NCBI GenBank assembly: GCA_003225595.1
Contig: QIAR01000197.1
Location: forward strand, 1-16,402
DNA: 16,402 nt
Source: Acidobacteriota bacterium
GTDB lineage: Bacteria > Acidobacteriota > Terriglobia > Terriglobales > Acidobacteriaceae
Direction of reading: 5' to 3'
Shown: piece after piece, positions 1-8,406 of the stretch
How the letters are laid out: each line of letters begins with the position of its first letter
How positions within the stretch are numbered: position 1 is the first letter of the stretch
Notes under the pieces: generated by a model
Database searches by the model: none
What the model was told of the DNA's origin: nothing
What the model saw: the letters and a program-made list of their open reading frames with translations, nothing else
Translations under genes and position numbers: made by a program

Positions 1-14
1 GGGGCAGGCGGCTC

Positions 15-187
15 CGGGCATGCGCACGGGCGAGACGCCCGCGCCTACATTGGAGCCCACGCCTACATTGGAGCCCGCGCCTATATTGAAGCCCGCGCTT
101 ACATTGGAGCTCGCGCCTACATTGGCGGGCATGCGCACGGGCGAGACGCCCGCGCCTACATTGGAGCTTGCGCCTACATTGGAGCCG
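15..187. repeat. In-frame tandem array of 18-bp units with two copies of a hairpin-bearing 42-bp block
   Basis: Units close to GCGCCTACATTGGAGCCC start at 41, 59, 77, 95, 113, 152 and 170, with one to four differences each. Blocks 15-56 and 126-167 are an exact 42-bp direct repeat 111 bp apart (37 codons). Each block contains CGGGCG-AGA-CGCCCG, a 6-bp stem with a 3-nt loop. All spacings are multiples of three. On the minus strand, in the frame of the reductase, the 18-bp unit encodes a hexapeptide of type G-S-N-V-G-A, and the hairpin block encodes VSPVRMP. There are no stop codons across the array. It lies at the very edge of the window, so the full copy number is unknown. Confidence 0.9.
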
Positions 188-422
188 AGATTAGTTTCAG
201 CCAGGCCTTTCTTTGTTGGGTCGGTGGCCGGCACCAGCGGCTCGCAGAGTTCGGCGATTCGCGACGACTGCAGATACGCCTCGCCGCACATGATGGCGGT
301 GACGCAAGCGGCGTAGTCGCGTCCGGCTTCGGAATCGTAGGGGAGACCGGCGGCCATGAGCAGCGCGCCGAGATTGGCGTATCCCAGGCCGAGCGGACGG
401 TAGTCGTGTGAGTTGCGTGCGA

Positions 423-1763
<1,341 letters not shown>

Positions 1764-1773
1764 TTCTTTCTTT

Positions 1774-1778
1774 CTCCT
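1774..1778 (-). promoter_or_regulatory. Ribosome binding site of nrdJ
   Basis: AGGAG on the minus strand lies 10 nt upstream of the ATG at 1763 and fixes that start. It directly follows the TAG (1779-1777) of the small ORF at 1777-1911, so the two could be translationally coupled. Confidence 0.75.
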
Positions 1779-1911
1779 AATTAGATTCGGGCCGACAATT
1801 GGTTGATTCCGCGAGCTCCGCAGGAGTTTCTTGTGCAGAGTCGGGAAGCATGACGAAATCTCCCGAAATACCGGTGGCCGACTCCGCCGAGGATCCTAGC
1901 CACTTCTGCAT
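1777..1911 (-). CDS. Possible small ORF (44 aa) immediately upstream of nrdJ
   Basis: An ATG at 1911 opens a 45-codon frame ending at TAG 1779-1777, 13 nt before the nrdJ start codon. The peptide begins MQKWLGSSAESATGISGDF, is polar and mildly acidic, and has no membrane segment. The frame stays open upstream of the ATG (RTQLVEGRRRAAHAA), so a longer protein from a TTG further up, or the remnant of a longer gene, is possible. There is no clear Shine-Dalgarno sequence before 1911. I do not recognise the family, and it may simply be leader sequence of the reductase transcript. Confidence 0.25.
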   Translation of the reverse strand: MQKWLGSSAESATGISGDFVMLPDSAQETPAELAESTNCRPESN

Positions 1912-2015
1912 GGCCGCGTGAGCGGCGCGCCGCCTACCCTCAACCAATTGCGTCCGCCCCTGTTTCGTATACCCCGGGGACTTCCCGGAGCACCTGCATG
2001 CGCCTTAGATTGGTT

Positions 2016-2044
2016 ACAATACTCCCGTATCTTGGGCCAGTCAA
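2016..2044 (-). promoter_or_regulatory. Candidate sigma70-type promoter for nrdJ
   Basis: On the minus strand TTGACT (2044-2039) and TATTGT (2021-2016) are separated by exactly 17 nt. The -35 matches the consensus at 5 of 6 positions and the -10 at 4 of 6. Transcription would start near 2010 and give a leader of about 245 nt before nrdJ. The AT-rich stretch 2045-2070 lies just upstream, as is common for active promoters. Confidence 0.4.
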
Positions 2045-2051
2045 TAAAATA

Positions 2052-2067
2052 TATCTATATATTGTAT
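2052..2067. promoter_or_regulatory. NrdR-box-like element upstream of nrdJ
   Basis: The core CAATATATAG (minus strand, 2064-2055) fits the core of the NrdR operator (C-W-ATATAT-W-G), although the outer bases of the 16-bp consensus match poorly. NrdR represses ribonucleotide reductase genes, which fits the gene downstream. NrdR sites usually come in pairs about 31 bp apart. I see no convincing second copy, so this is tentative. Confidence 0.3.
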
Positions 2068-2139
2068 ATCAACGCCTTAAACAGCGAGGATGGCTGTCGG
2101 AGCTACTTTTTTTTCACAAGGATTCAGCTGCTTGACGGA

Positions 2140-2431
2140 TTAAATCGTCATCGCGCGCCGCGATGCCGAGCGCCGGACCGCCGATTCCAACGACACTTCG
2201 CTCTTTGCCAGCGATGAACAATCTCCATCGACAAGCCCCATGGGCACATAGACGTCTTCAAAGATTTCTCGTGGAGCAATGCGGCGCACGCCATCAGACG
2301 ATTCCACCAGGTAGTCACCTGGACGGCCCTGATGCTCGCGACCGAGTGGGTCCACGAACGAGGATGTTTCGGTCAGTTGCTTCGCTTTAACGATAAGTTT
2401 TCCATTCAGTTACTGCTTTGTTCACGTGCAT
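2140..2431 (-). pseudogene. Small PGDYLV-type domain protein, frame broken near its N terminus
   Basis: The frame at 2355-2140 encodes VDPLGREHQGRPGDYLVESS followed by DGVRRIAPREIFEDVYVP. That pattern resembles a small domain I recall from phage and bacterial hypothetical proteins: G-D-[YW]-L-V, then G, then [IV]-x-x-x-[IV]-F-x-x-x-Y. Continuing upstream in that frame gives LIVKAKQLTETSS and then a stop. The matching N terminus is in another frame: ATG 2431 gives MHVNKAVTEWKTYR and ends at TAA right where VKAKQL begins. Joined together they would read WKTYR-...-VKAKQLTE, which looks like one gene that lost a few bases near 2382-2395. Function is unknown. The family resemblance is from memory. 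Confidence 0.45.
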
Positions 2432-2853
2432 CCGCCCTTGGGGGAGGGAGATGGTTGAATTTAACTTCTACGAATTCGCGGTCGGTGCTATTGGCTGGAA
2501 ATTCTTGGGCCGAAGGTGCGATGAATCAAAACTTTGGTGCAGTGAAGAAAATTTTTGGCAGCGGATTTCGTGGACCCGCGGGGATGAAGAAGATTGTTAA
2601 GACACTCTGTTGAAAGCGATTCGAGGCGATTCTTCACGTGCGGAACCTCACAGGGAAAAAAATTCGGTTACACTCGCCAGTGTGTTTTCCACATCTGTGC
2701 ACAGGAAACGCAGAAAAACAGTTTCTCAGTTGCGCTGCGTTCGTTTCTCTTTTTTGGTTTTCAGTTCCCGTTTCGATATTCCGATGGAGTGACCTTTCGC
2801 CGGAACTCCTTGATCAAGGGATTTGGATGCTTGGCGCAACGCGCAGTGACACC
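2432..2853. other. Intergenic stretch without a convincing gene
   Basis: About 420 bp with only short, non-credible frames on either strand. It is more AT-rich than the flanking genes. It contains two perfect palindromes, CTGTGCACAG (2695-2704) and CCTTGATCAAGG (2808-2819), a single DnaA-box-like TTTTCCACA (2685-2693) and a hairpin followed by T-rich sequence (2707-2755). I see no tRNA or recognisable ncRNA in it. Confidence 0.5.
2707..2755 (+). terminator. Possible plus-strand terminator-like hairpin
   Basis: AACGCAG (2707-2713) and CTGCGTT (2735-2741) form a perfect 7-bp stem with a 21-nt loop. A pyrimidine run ending in T6 (2750-2755) follows. The loop is long and no gene on the plus strand is seen upstream, so it may be fortuitous. 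Confidence 0.2.
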
Positions 2854-4269
2854 CTAGCCGCTTAATCGAGACAAAGCCAATCTCGCAGCATGATAGCCAC
2901 ACATTCCGTGTACCCCGCCACCCGGCGGAGTGGACGAGGAGCATATGTATACGTCCCTAGCCGACGTCGCATAATGCCGCCACGTAGGACGAAACAGGAA
3001 TTGCCGAAGATCCATAGCCCCACCTCCGATGTCTCCGCCTACGAGATTGGCATCCATCTTTTCCATGGCCACGGGAGAAAAAATTCGACGCGCTAAGATG
3101 CAGCCGCGGAATCCAGGCGCGAAGCGCTCGATCTGGGCCTCAAGTCTGCCCAGCATGTCGAACTCGGAGCCGTTCGGAACGTGACAGTAAGCCCAGGCAG
3201 TATGCCTGCCTTCCGGGGCGCGTGTGGGATCGAACAGACTCGGCTGAGCTAGCAGAACGAAAGGACGCTCCGCATGCCGTCCATGTCGCATGGCCTCTTC
3301 GGAGGCCGCGATCTCCTCGATACTCCCGCCCAGGTGGACCGTCGCCGCGCGGAAGCAGTCGGTGGCTCTCCAGGGAATCGGTCTCTCCAATGCGTAATCG
3401 ACTTTGAAAACGCCCGGACCATACCGGTAAGTCGCGAGTTGACGTTTATATCCCTCTGACAATCGGTCCTGAGCCAACCGAAGCAATTGGCGAGGAGTGA
3501 CATCACAAAGAGCGACGTCATAATGAGGAAGCGCCGCCAGGTTCTCAACGCGCCTCGATGTCGTTACGATGCCGCCGATTCTGGAAAGATGACTGCACAG
3601 GGCATTTGTGATGGATTGCGCGCCTCCGCGCGGGATCGGCCACCCTACTGCATGTGCGGCCCCCCCCAGCAGTACGCCAAACGCGGCGCTCAAGGACTCA
3701 TCGAGACGGAGAAATGAATGTGCAGCCAGGCCGGCAAAGAGCGCCTTGGTACGCTGGTCGCGAAATAAACGACGAACAAGTGCCTTTGCCGAGGGAAATG
3801 CGTTCAGTCCAAAGCGTGCGAGCAACCAGGGATGGCGGGACAGCAAGTGAATGGGACGGAGCACTTCGGAAGACAGTTCAGTCCAGTGCTCAGCGAACGG
3901 CCCCATAAGCCTGCGCCACGCCTTTCCATCGGGACCCAGCGAAGACTCTGCATCGCGGAGATCGCGTTCCAATATCACCGCCGTGCCGTCGTCCAGAGGG
4001 TGTGCCAGCGCGGCTGGCGAGTGAATCCACTCGAGTCCACGGTCCCGCAACGGCAGTGATGAAAAGAACGGTGATCCAACGGCCAACGGGTGAACGGCCG
4101 ATCCGAAGTCGTGAAGAAAGCCAGGAATCGTCAATTCGAGTGTGCGTGCAGCGCCACCTGGGTGCAGTTCGGCCTCGAACACTTCAACTTGCACCCCCGC
4201 TTGGGCGAGAACGATGGCTGCTGCGAGACCATTGGGGCCTGCACCGATCACGCAAGCTCTATGGCTCAT
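2854..4269 (-). CDS. FAD-dependent oxidoreductase, phytoene-desaturase-like
   Basis: A 471-aa flavoprotein. The N terminus holds a dinucleotide-binding fold with G9-x-G11-x-x-G14 (VIGAGPNGLAAAIVLA). It is followed by the VFEAELHPGGAART segment that contacts FAD in phytoene desaturase and amine-oxidase-like enzymes. The C terminus (about 445-466) contains SSTPPGGGVHGMCGYHAA, the second FAD-contacting block of the same family. The length is normal for the family. GGAG at 4279-4282, 9 nt before the ATG, supports the start. It lies 106 nt downstream of the HTTM-like gene on the same strand and may be co-transcribed with it. The substrate cannot be told from sequence: distant members act on carotenoids, retinoids and other lipids. 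There is no sign of other carotenoid genes nearby. Confidence 0.88.
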   Translation of the reverse strand: MSHRACVIGAGPNGLAAAIVLAQAGVQVEVFEAELHPGGAARTLELTIPGFLHDFGSAVHPLAVGSPFFSSLPLRDRGLEWIHSPAALAHPLDDGTAVILERDLRDAESSLGPDGKAWRRLMGPFAEHWTELSSEVLRPIHLLSRHPWLLARFGLNAFPSAKALVRRLFRDQRTKALFAGLAAHSFLRLDESLSAAFGVLLGGAAHAVGWPIPRGGAQSITNALCSHLSRIGGIVTTSRRVENLAALPHYDVALCDVTPRQLLRLAQDRLSEGYKRQLATYRYGPGVFKVDYALERPIPWRATDCFRAATVHLGGSIEEIAASEEAMRHGRHAERPFVLLAQPSLFDPTRAPEGRHTAWAYCHVPNGSEFDMLGRLEAQIERFAPGFRGCILARRIFSPVAMEKMDANLVGGDIGGGAMDLRQFLFRPTWRHYATSARDVYICSSSTPPGGGVHGMCGYHAARLALSRLSG

Positions 4270-4375
4270 CTCAAGGCACTCCGCATCTGATTGTGCGCCG
4301 TTTCAGGCATATCGTGATACCGCTGGCTTCTCTCCTTCATCAGCTAGACAAGTGCGATGCAATCTCTGCCATGAG

Positions 4376-6049
4376 TTACTGGCGGGGAGCAGGCACCGTG
4401 GGCCACTGAGCGATGCCGATCCTGCCATTCGGTTCGCGCTGGAGTGTCGGCGCGTAAAGCCCCAGGAGTTGACGGCGCCACCAGAGGCGCTGCGCGCGTT
4501 TTTCGGCCATCGTTGTGAACCAATATTGCCAGAGTACCGCGCGCACCTGGCGTGGCGGCTCGTGAGGGAAAGGATTCCCTGCAAAAAGAGCGAGCACGTC
4601 GGGGTCATTGGAAAGCAGTCGTACCTCGGTGTTGGGCACGATCGGATACTCGCGCCACGAGCCTAACGACGCGAACCACAAGTTCCAATCGAAGCGTGGC
4701 TGATAAGGCGCATAAATGCCTGGCTGCTTGCTTGAGTCCTGCGGTTTGTAGCGGAACGGATATGCGACCCAGGTTTGCCCGTCCTCGGAGCCTTGGAACT
4801 CGATTTCGTACCGACCACGCGTCATCACGGCGAAAAGGCCGTATCGATTTGCGATACGAAACGGTTCGAGAGCTGTCACCGGGAAGGTTGGGAGCGGTAT
4901 CCACACCAATTGTGCTACGGTCGCATAGAAGATCCAGGCAAGCATCACGGCGACCACAGAAAGCTTCAGCGCGGCGAATTGTGAACGGAAGAGCGCTGGC
5001 CAGTTGCACCGGCGCTCCGGCTCAGACCGGCTGCCTTCACTGAATTGTGAAGCAACATCTCGCGACTTGGAGTCGGAATCGAGGGCGGTCAGGCTTGTAT
5101 CGGTGGTCCGTCTCGCGTCCGCCCGATCAAGGAAGGGCCTCTTCCACCGTCGCGGTAAGAAGTGGACGAGAAAGCGGTCGTCCAGCAGCAAGACGCCCAA
5201 CGCGAGGACCAGGTAGTTCAAAAACGTGTAATTGGCCGTGAGGATGATGCCGATCTGCCATGGAGTCACGATGAAGAAGCACGCAATCCGCAAGTGCCGC
5301 GGCAGAAACAGCATCCACACCAAACCCAACTCCAGCGCGAGGGTGGCATACGTCGTCGAGGCATGGAACCAGTGGGGCAGGTGTTGTACATACCAGCCGA
5401 TCCAAGTGGGCAGCGGCCCGTTCTGGTAATACTCGTCCATGGCTGTCATGTGCCGCCACTCCGGGTCTCCGCTCGCGATCTTTGCGACGCCGGACTCGAA
5501 GTAGATCCGAAACCACTCCCATTGCAGCAGGAACAGACTGGCGCGCGAAGGCGCCCGTGGTATGCCCCAGCCCGGGAGAAATCCGGCCGGAGCCAAAAAA
5601 AGTGCAATGAATCCAGCTTCGAGCAGCATGCCGTCGGATTGATATCCAGAAAAATCCTGGGCGGCGCTCACGAACGAAAGAAAGCACGCGAGGCAAATCA
5701 GGAGCATTCCGCGCGGCCACACATTGAACGCTACCAGTAGAGATGCCACCATGCCCACCCAGCACAGAGCTGTTAGCATCGGCGAGCCGCCGGAAAACCA
5801 GAGCAGCGTTGGCGCAAACCAGAAGCGCGTGTGGCCCAACGAGCGCGCCACCGCATGCAGATATGCGTCTGCCGGGAGAATTCCTTTGGGACCGATGAGC
5901 CCACGGATCTGAAACAGCAGCGAGAAAAATGCAGAAAAATAGATGAGGCCGAGCGCGCGAAGGAAGAGCCAGCGAGGAATCAGGCGGTCCGTGGGGCCAC
6001 GCTCCGAGTCGAACAGCCAGCGGATGGCGGACGCAGGAGCCCAGTCCAT
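4376..6049 (-). CDS. Lipase maturation factor / HTTM-like integral membrane protein
   Basis: A 557-aa polytopic membrane protein with several hydrophobic helices between about 28 and 295 and another around 358-385. The soluble C-terminal domain follows. Segments typical of the lipase maturation factor (LMF1) family are WEWFRIYFESGVAK (177-190), NRYGLFAVMTR (401-411) and QPRFDWNLWFASLG (450-463). In animals LMF1 helps fold lipases in the ER. The role of bacterial members is not established. A hydrophilic insert at about 303-350 separates the helical part from the last helix. There is an in-frame stop 15-17 nt upstream of the ATG and no good Shine-Dalgarno sequence. A TATAAT at 6065-6060 raises the possibility of a very short leader. 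The oxidoreductase gene follows on the same strand. Confidence 0.85.
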   Translation of the reverse strand: MDWAPASAIRWLFDSERGPTDRLIPRWLFLRALGLIYFSAFFSLLFQIRGLIGPKGILPADAYLHAVARSLGHTRFWFAPTLLWFSGGSPMLTALCWVGMVASLLVAFNVWPRGMLLICLACFLSFVSAAQDFSGYQSDGMLLEAGFIALFLAPAGFLPGWGIPRAPSRASLFLLQWEWFRIYFESGVAKIASGDPEWRHMTAMDEYYQNGPLPTWIGWYVQHLPHWFHASTTYATLALELGLVWMLFLPRHLRIACFFIVTPWQIGIILTANYTFLNYLVLALGVLLLDDRFLVHFLPRRWKRPFLDRADARRTTDTSLTALDSDSKSRDVASQFSEGSRSEPERRCNWPALFRSQFAALKLSVVAVMLAWIFYATVAQLVWIPLPTFPVTALEPFRIANRYGLFAVMTRGRYEIEFQGSEDGQTWVAYPFRYKPQDSSKQPGIYAPYQPRFDWNLWFASLGSWREYPIVPNTEVRLLSNDPDVLALFAGNPFPHEPPRQVRAVLWQYWFTTMAEKRAQRLWWRRQLLGLYAPTLQREPNGRIGIAQWPTVPAPRQ

Positions 6050-6101
6050 GAACGTCGGCCATTATACCGAGGTGGGGAGTTGGCCGCTTGCGGAGCCTTT
6101 G

Positions 6102-6247
6102 ATGGCTGAGAAGCAAAAAGAAAGACAACGGTCAGGATATGGCAGAAATACGCGGTAACTCTTGCGGTGGTTCTGGTCCTCGTAGTCGGGCTCGTCGGCT
6201 CGAATTCCAACACCGCTTTGTCAGCCCGAGCGAGTTCGATTCAGTAG
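6102..6247 (+). pseudogene. Small single-pass membrane protein, frame broken
   Basis: GGAG six nt before an ATG at 6102 opens MAEKQKERQR, which soon stops in that frame. A neighbouring frame from about 6110 encodes RKTTVRIWQKYAVTLAVVLV followed by LVVGLVGSNSNTAL and ends at TAG 6245-6247. That frame has no start codon of its own. Basic residues followed by a strongly hydrophobic stretch of about 17 residues look like a genuine membrane anchor or signal sequence. The simplest reading is one gene of about 48 codons with a one- or two-base frameshift near 6112-6125. The tail overlaps the end of the convergent gene at 6221 by 27 nt. I do not recognise the family. Confidence 0.3.
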
Positions 6248-6583
6248 CCCGGAAAGCGAACCTTTAAGATGGCGCGTAGAGGACAAAATTGTGTCTCCCA
6301 AAGGTTTCGCATGTTCCTGTTGTCTAGCACTCTGGACTGAGGGCAGAGTGTCCATCAGGCTATCGTAGATGCGATTCGTGGGAACGTATCCTTCCTCAGC
6401 TAGAAACTGCTCCATACGGAATAGGACGGCTTCTTCCGCCTCGCCCTTATCTCTAGCAAGACCTTCAAATAGCATTTCGTCATTGGCACGTGTGATGACG
6501 TATCGGTAGTAGCTGAAGGTCAATGTCTTGGGATCACGCACGGGGTAAACTTCGGCCCGAAATGGCCCTTCGACGATGCGCAT
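6221..6583 (-). CDS. Hypothetical protein, about 120 aa
   Basis: A soluble-looking protein beginning MRIVEGPFRAEVYPVRDPKT. It contains an antiparallel-looking beta segment (YYRYVITRANDEMLFEGLARD) split by charged residues, then a helix (GEAEEAVLFRMEQFLAEEGY) and a polar tail. The frame is open back to a TTG at 6610. I prefer the ATG at 6583 because GGAG lies 11 nt upstream and the TTG has no clear ribosome binding site. A strong candidate promoter lies at 6686-6714. I recognise no domain. The composition and promoter suggest a real, independently transcribed gene. Confidence 0.65.
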   Translation of the reverse strand: MRIVEGPFRAEVYPVRDPKTLTFSYYRYVITRANDEMLFEGLARDKGEAEEAVLFRMEQFLAEEGYVPTNRIYDSLMDTLPSVQSARQQEHAKPLGDTILSSTRHLKGSLSGLLNRTRSG

Positions 6584-6628
6584 AAGCGGTGGCTCTCCCT
6601 TCTTGCTCAAGGCGACCAGGAGCCAGTT

Positions 6629-6644
6629 GCCGGCGAACGCCGGC
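6629..6644. repeat. Perfect GC-rich inverted repeat in the leader of the hypothetical gene
   Basis: GCCGGC-GAAC-GCCGGC has a 6-bp stem and a 4-nt loop. It lies between the candidate promoter at 6686-6714 and the start at 6583, so it would be transcribed in the 5' leader. It could be a structural or regulatory hairpin or a dispersed repeat element. No other copy is obvious in the window. Confidence 0.4.
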
Positions 6645-6685
6645 GAGCGCAGACAGGTCGGTGGATTGGTAAGGGTTAAGAGCGT

Positions 6686-6714
6686 ACTTTAATGCGTGTC
6701 ACGAATCGTGTCAA
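6686..6714 (-). promoter_or_regulatory. Sigma70-type promoter with a palindrome in its spacer
   Basis: On the minus strand TTGACA (6714-6709) is a perfect -35. After a 17-nt spacer comes TAAAGT (6691-6686) as the -10. The spacer contains the odd-centred palindrome CACGA-N-TCGTG (6702-6708 and flanks), a plausible operator for a dimeric repressor. It points at the hypothetical gene starting at 6583, with a leader of roughly 95 nt. Confidence 0.55.
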
Positions 6715-6753
6715 CAACAAACAGGGATATGTAATTCCTCACACATTCGTGGC

Positions 6754-8376
6754 CTAGTCGTGTACACGAGGGTTGAGGTCCCCACCATGCAAAGAAATGG
6801 GGACGTCTGGACTTATCGGCCTCTGCAGGCTCGCCCGGCTGCGAACGCTATCTTTGTGTATCCGCATCCAGACAAAAGCGCCCCCCGCCCAAATAGCGAG
6901 CAGCGGAACCAGACTGGCTAGACCGTGCAGCCCGGCAAGTTCTCCGAGGTTAAAGGCCTCGTGCGTTCTTTTTGGCAAAAATATTGAGCCGGAATTAATC
7001 GACATTCTCCCGGCCCAGAAGGAAGGCCATATCAACTGGACGATTGGGCATCTAAGCGTCTGCGGCGGTAATATCGTCGTTGAAACCGCCATCAGGGACA
7101 ACGTGATGCCGCAAATTGCTAACATGGCAAGCAGCCATCGTACACCCCGTCCCGCGCTGCTCCAGACTGGGGCCAAACCAATACACAGCACCGGGATCCC
7201 TGCGAGCATGTACCTCGGACCGTACGAAGAACCTCCACGCCAGGCAAAAAACGAAGCATTGAAACACAGGTAGTACGCGGGGATTATCGCGGCAACAACA
7301 GCGAAGCTGCGGAAGTTCGCCTGTTTCCAGAGTAAACGCAATCCAAGAGGAGCGGCGGCGACCACTGTGGATAGCAGGAACAAACCGAGATATGGATCTA
7401 ACAGGAGCCTCGCCATGATGAGGGGCCGCGGATAAGTCAATCCGTGGAACCCGGTATCCATCCAGGGAAATACTCCTTCCTGATAGTGGGAATAACCGAG
7501 GTCAAAAGGCGAGCCAAACGCCGCGTACTGGTAGAGCATCAGAACAGCCACGCAACCCAGAGCTCCGATAGCGATGCCGCCAGCAGCATGCGAGCGGCGC
7601 GCCCACCCACCGGGCCAGGCTTGGGCCAATGCGAGCAGCGCGAGAACCGCTGCTGCGGGTGCGGCCGGGTATTCCGTAACCGTTGCCCATCCCGCCGCGA
7701 CACCGACCGCGAGCCCCAAAAACAGGTCTCGCATCGGGGAGCCCGCTTGGCGCAAGCCTAAAGCTGCGGCAAAGGAAAACAGCAGACACGCTCCCGCCAG
7801 TGCGTGACCGAATAGCGCAGTTGTGTACGCCCACATTGGTGTCGCAAGGCCGAGCGACAGCGCCGCAAAGACAGCACCAGCCACTGTGGCTCCGAGTCTC
7901 AGCGCTACCAGAAACAGGCAAGCCGTCGCCAGTGCGGCCGGCAAGGCAAGCGTGAAAACAGTCGCCACATAGGACAGGCCCACCAGGCCGCGTGGAGAGC
8001 CTGGATCCACACCCGCCGCGCGTAGCACCGGCCTAGCCACGGCCACGATGGGGACCGCAAGTAAAGCCAGGCCGGGTGCTTTATCGGAGTAATAGTGTCC
8101 GCGGAAGAACGCCTTGTCTCTCGTGTTCTCGTGATAGGCGTCAATGCGCAACGTGCCCTGCTCGATAATGGCGCGTATCAGGTCGAATCGCGAGTTTTGG
8201 TTCCACCCGCCACCCGCGTAAAAATAAGCGTACGAAACAAACAACACCGTAGCAATCAGCAGTGCGCTCTTATGGTTCGTTTTTCGCTGCTGCGGCTCGG
8301 CGGAGTTCGTCAGAGTCGCTCCAGCATGATCTGAGTGTACGGCCCAAACGTTGCATCTCGTACTCTCGGGTCTCAC
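6754..8376 (-). CDS. Polytopic membrane protein, GT-C glycosyltransferase-like
   Basis: A 540-aa protein with a short hydrophilic N terminus, a first membrane helix at about 38-54, and roughly ten further hydrophobic segments. The first extracytoplasmic loop (61-102) contains SRFDLIRAIIEQGTLRIDAY followed by HENTRDKAFFRGHYYSDKAPG. The acidic residues and the position after helix 1 resemble the catalytic loop of GT-C lipid-linked sugar transferases. The start is a GTG at 8376 with AAAGGA just upstream, and no ATG lies near the N terminus in this frame. It is divergent from the GT-C-like gene at 8817, separated by a decayed transposase. Substrate and product are unknown. It could also be an unrelated multi-spanning protein. 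Confidence 0.75.
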   Translation of the reverse strand: MRPESTRCNVWAVHSDHAGATLTNSAEPQQRKTNHKSALLIATVLFVSYAYFYAGGGWNQNSRFDLIRAIIEQGTLRIDAYHENTRDKAFFRGHYYSDKAPGLALLAVPIVAVARPVLRAAGVDPGSPRGLVGLSYVATVFTLALPAALATACLFLVALRLGATVAGAVFAALSLGLATPMWAYTTALFGHALAGACLLFSFAAALGLRQAGSPMRDLFLGLAVGVAAGWATVTEYPAAPAAAVLALLALAQAWPGGWARRSHAAGGIAIGALGCVAVLMLYQYAAFGSPFDLGYSHYQEGVFPWMDTGFHGLTYPRPLIMARLLLDPYLGLFLLSTVVAAAPLGLRLLWKQANFRSFAVVAAIIPAYYLCFNASFFAWRGGSSYGPRYMLAGIPVLCIGLAPVWSSAGRGVRWLLAMLAICGITLSLMAVSTTILPPQTLRCPIVQLIWPSFWAGRMSINSGSIFLPKRTHEAFNLGELAGLHGLASLVPLLAIWAGGAFVWMRIHKDSVRSRASLQRPISPDVPISLHGGDLNPRVHD

Positions 8377-8406
8377 GAGGTCCTTTCAGCTCGATTTCCT
8401 CGGACT

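Noticed and set aside
15..187. Repeat array as a CRISPR
   Set aside because: Units are only 18 bp and contiguous, with no unique spacers of constant length, and no cas genes are nearby.
1781..2010. Cobalamin riboswitch in the leader of the B12-dependent reductase
   Set aside because: I could not find the conserved B12-box or the expected core helices. A covariance-model search would be decisive.
2685..2704. DnaA-box-like TTTTCCACA and palindrome CTGTGCACAG as a replication origin
   Set aside because: There is a single box with no cluster of others and no dnaA, dnaN or parAB genes nearby.
5127..6128. 333-aa minus-strand frame
   Set aside because: It overlaps the LMF/HTTM-like gene in another frame. 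Only the 557-aa frame has recognisable family motifs and membrane helices.
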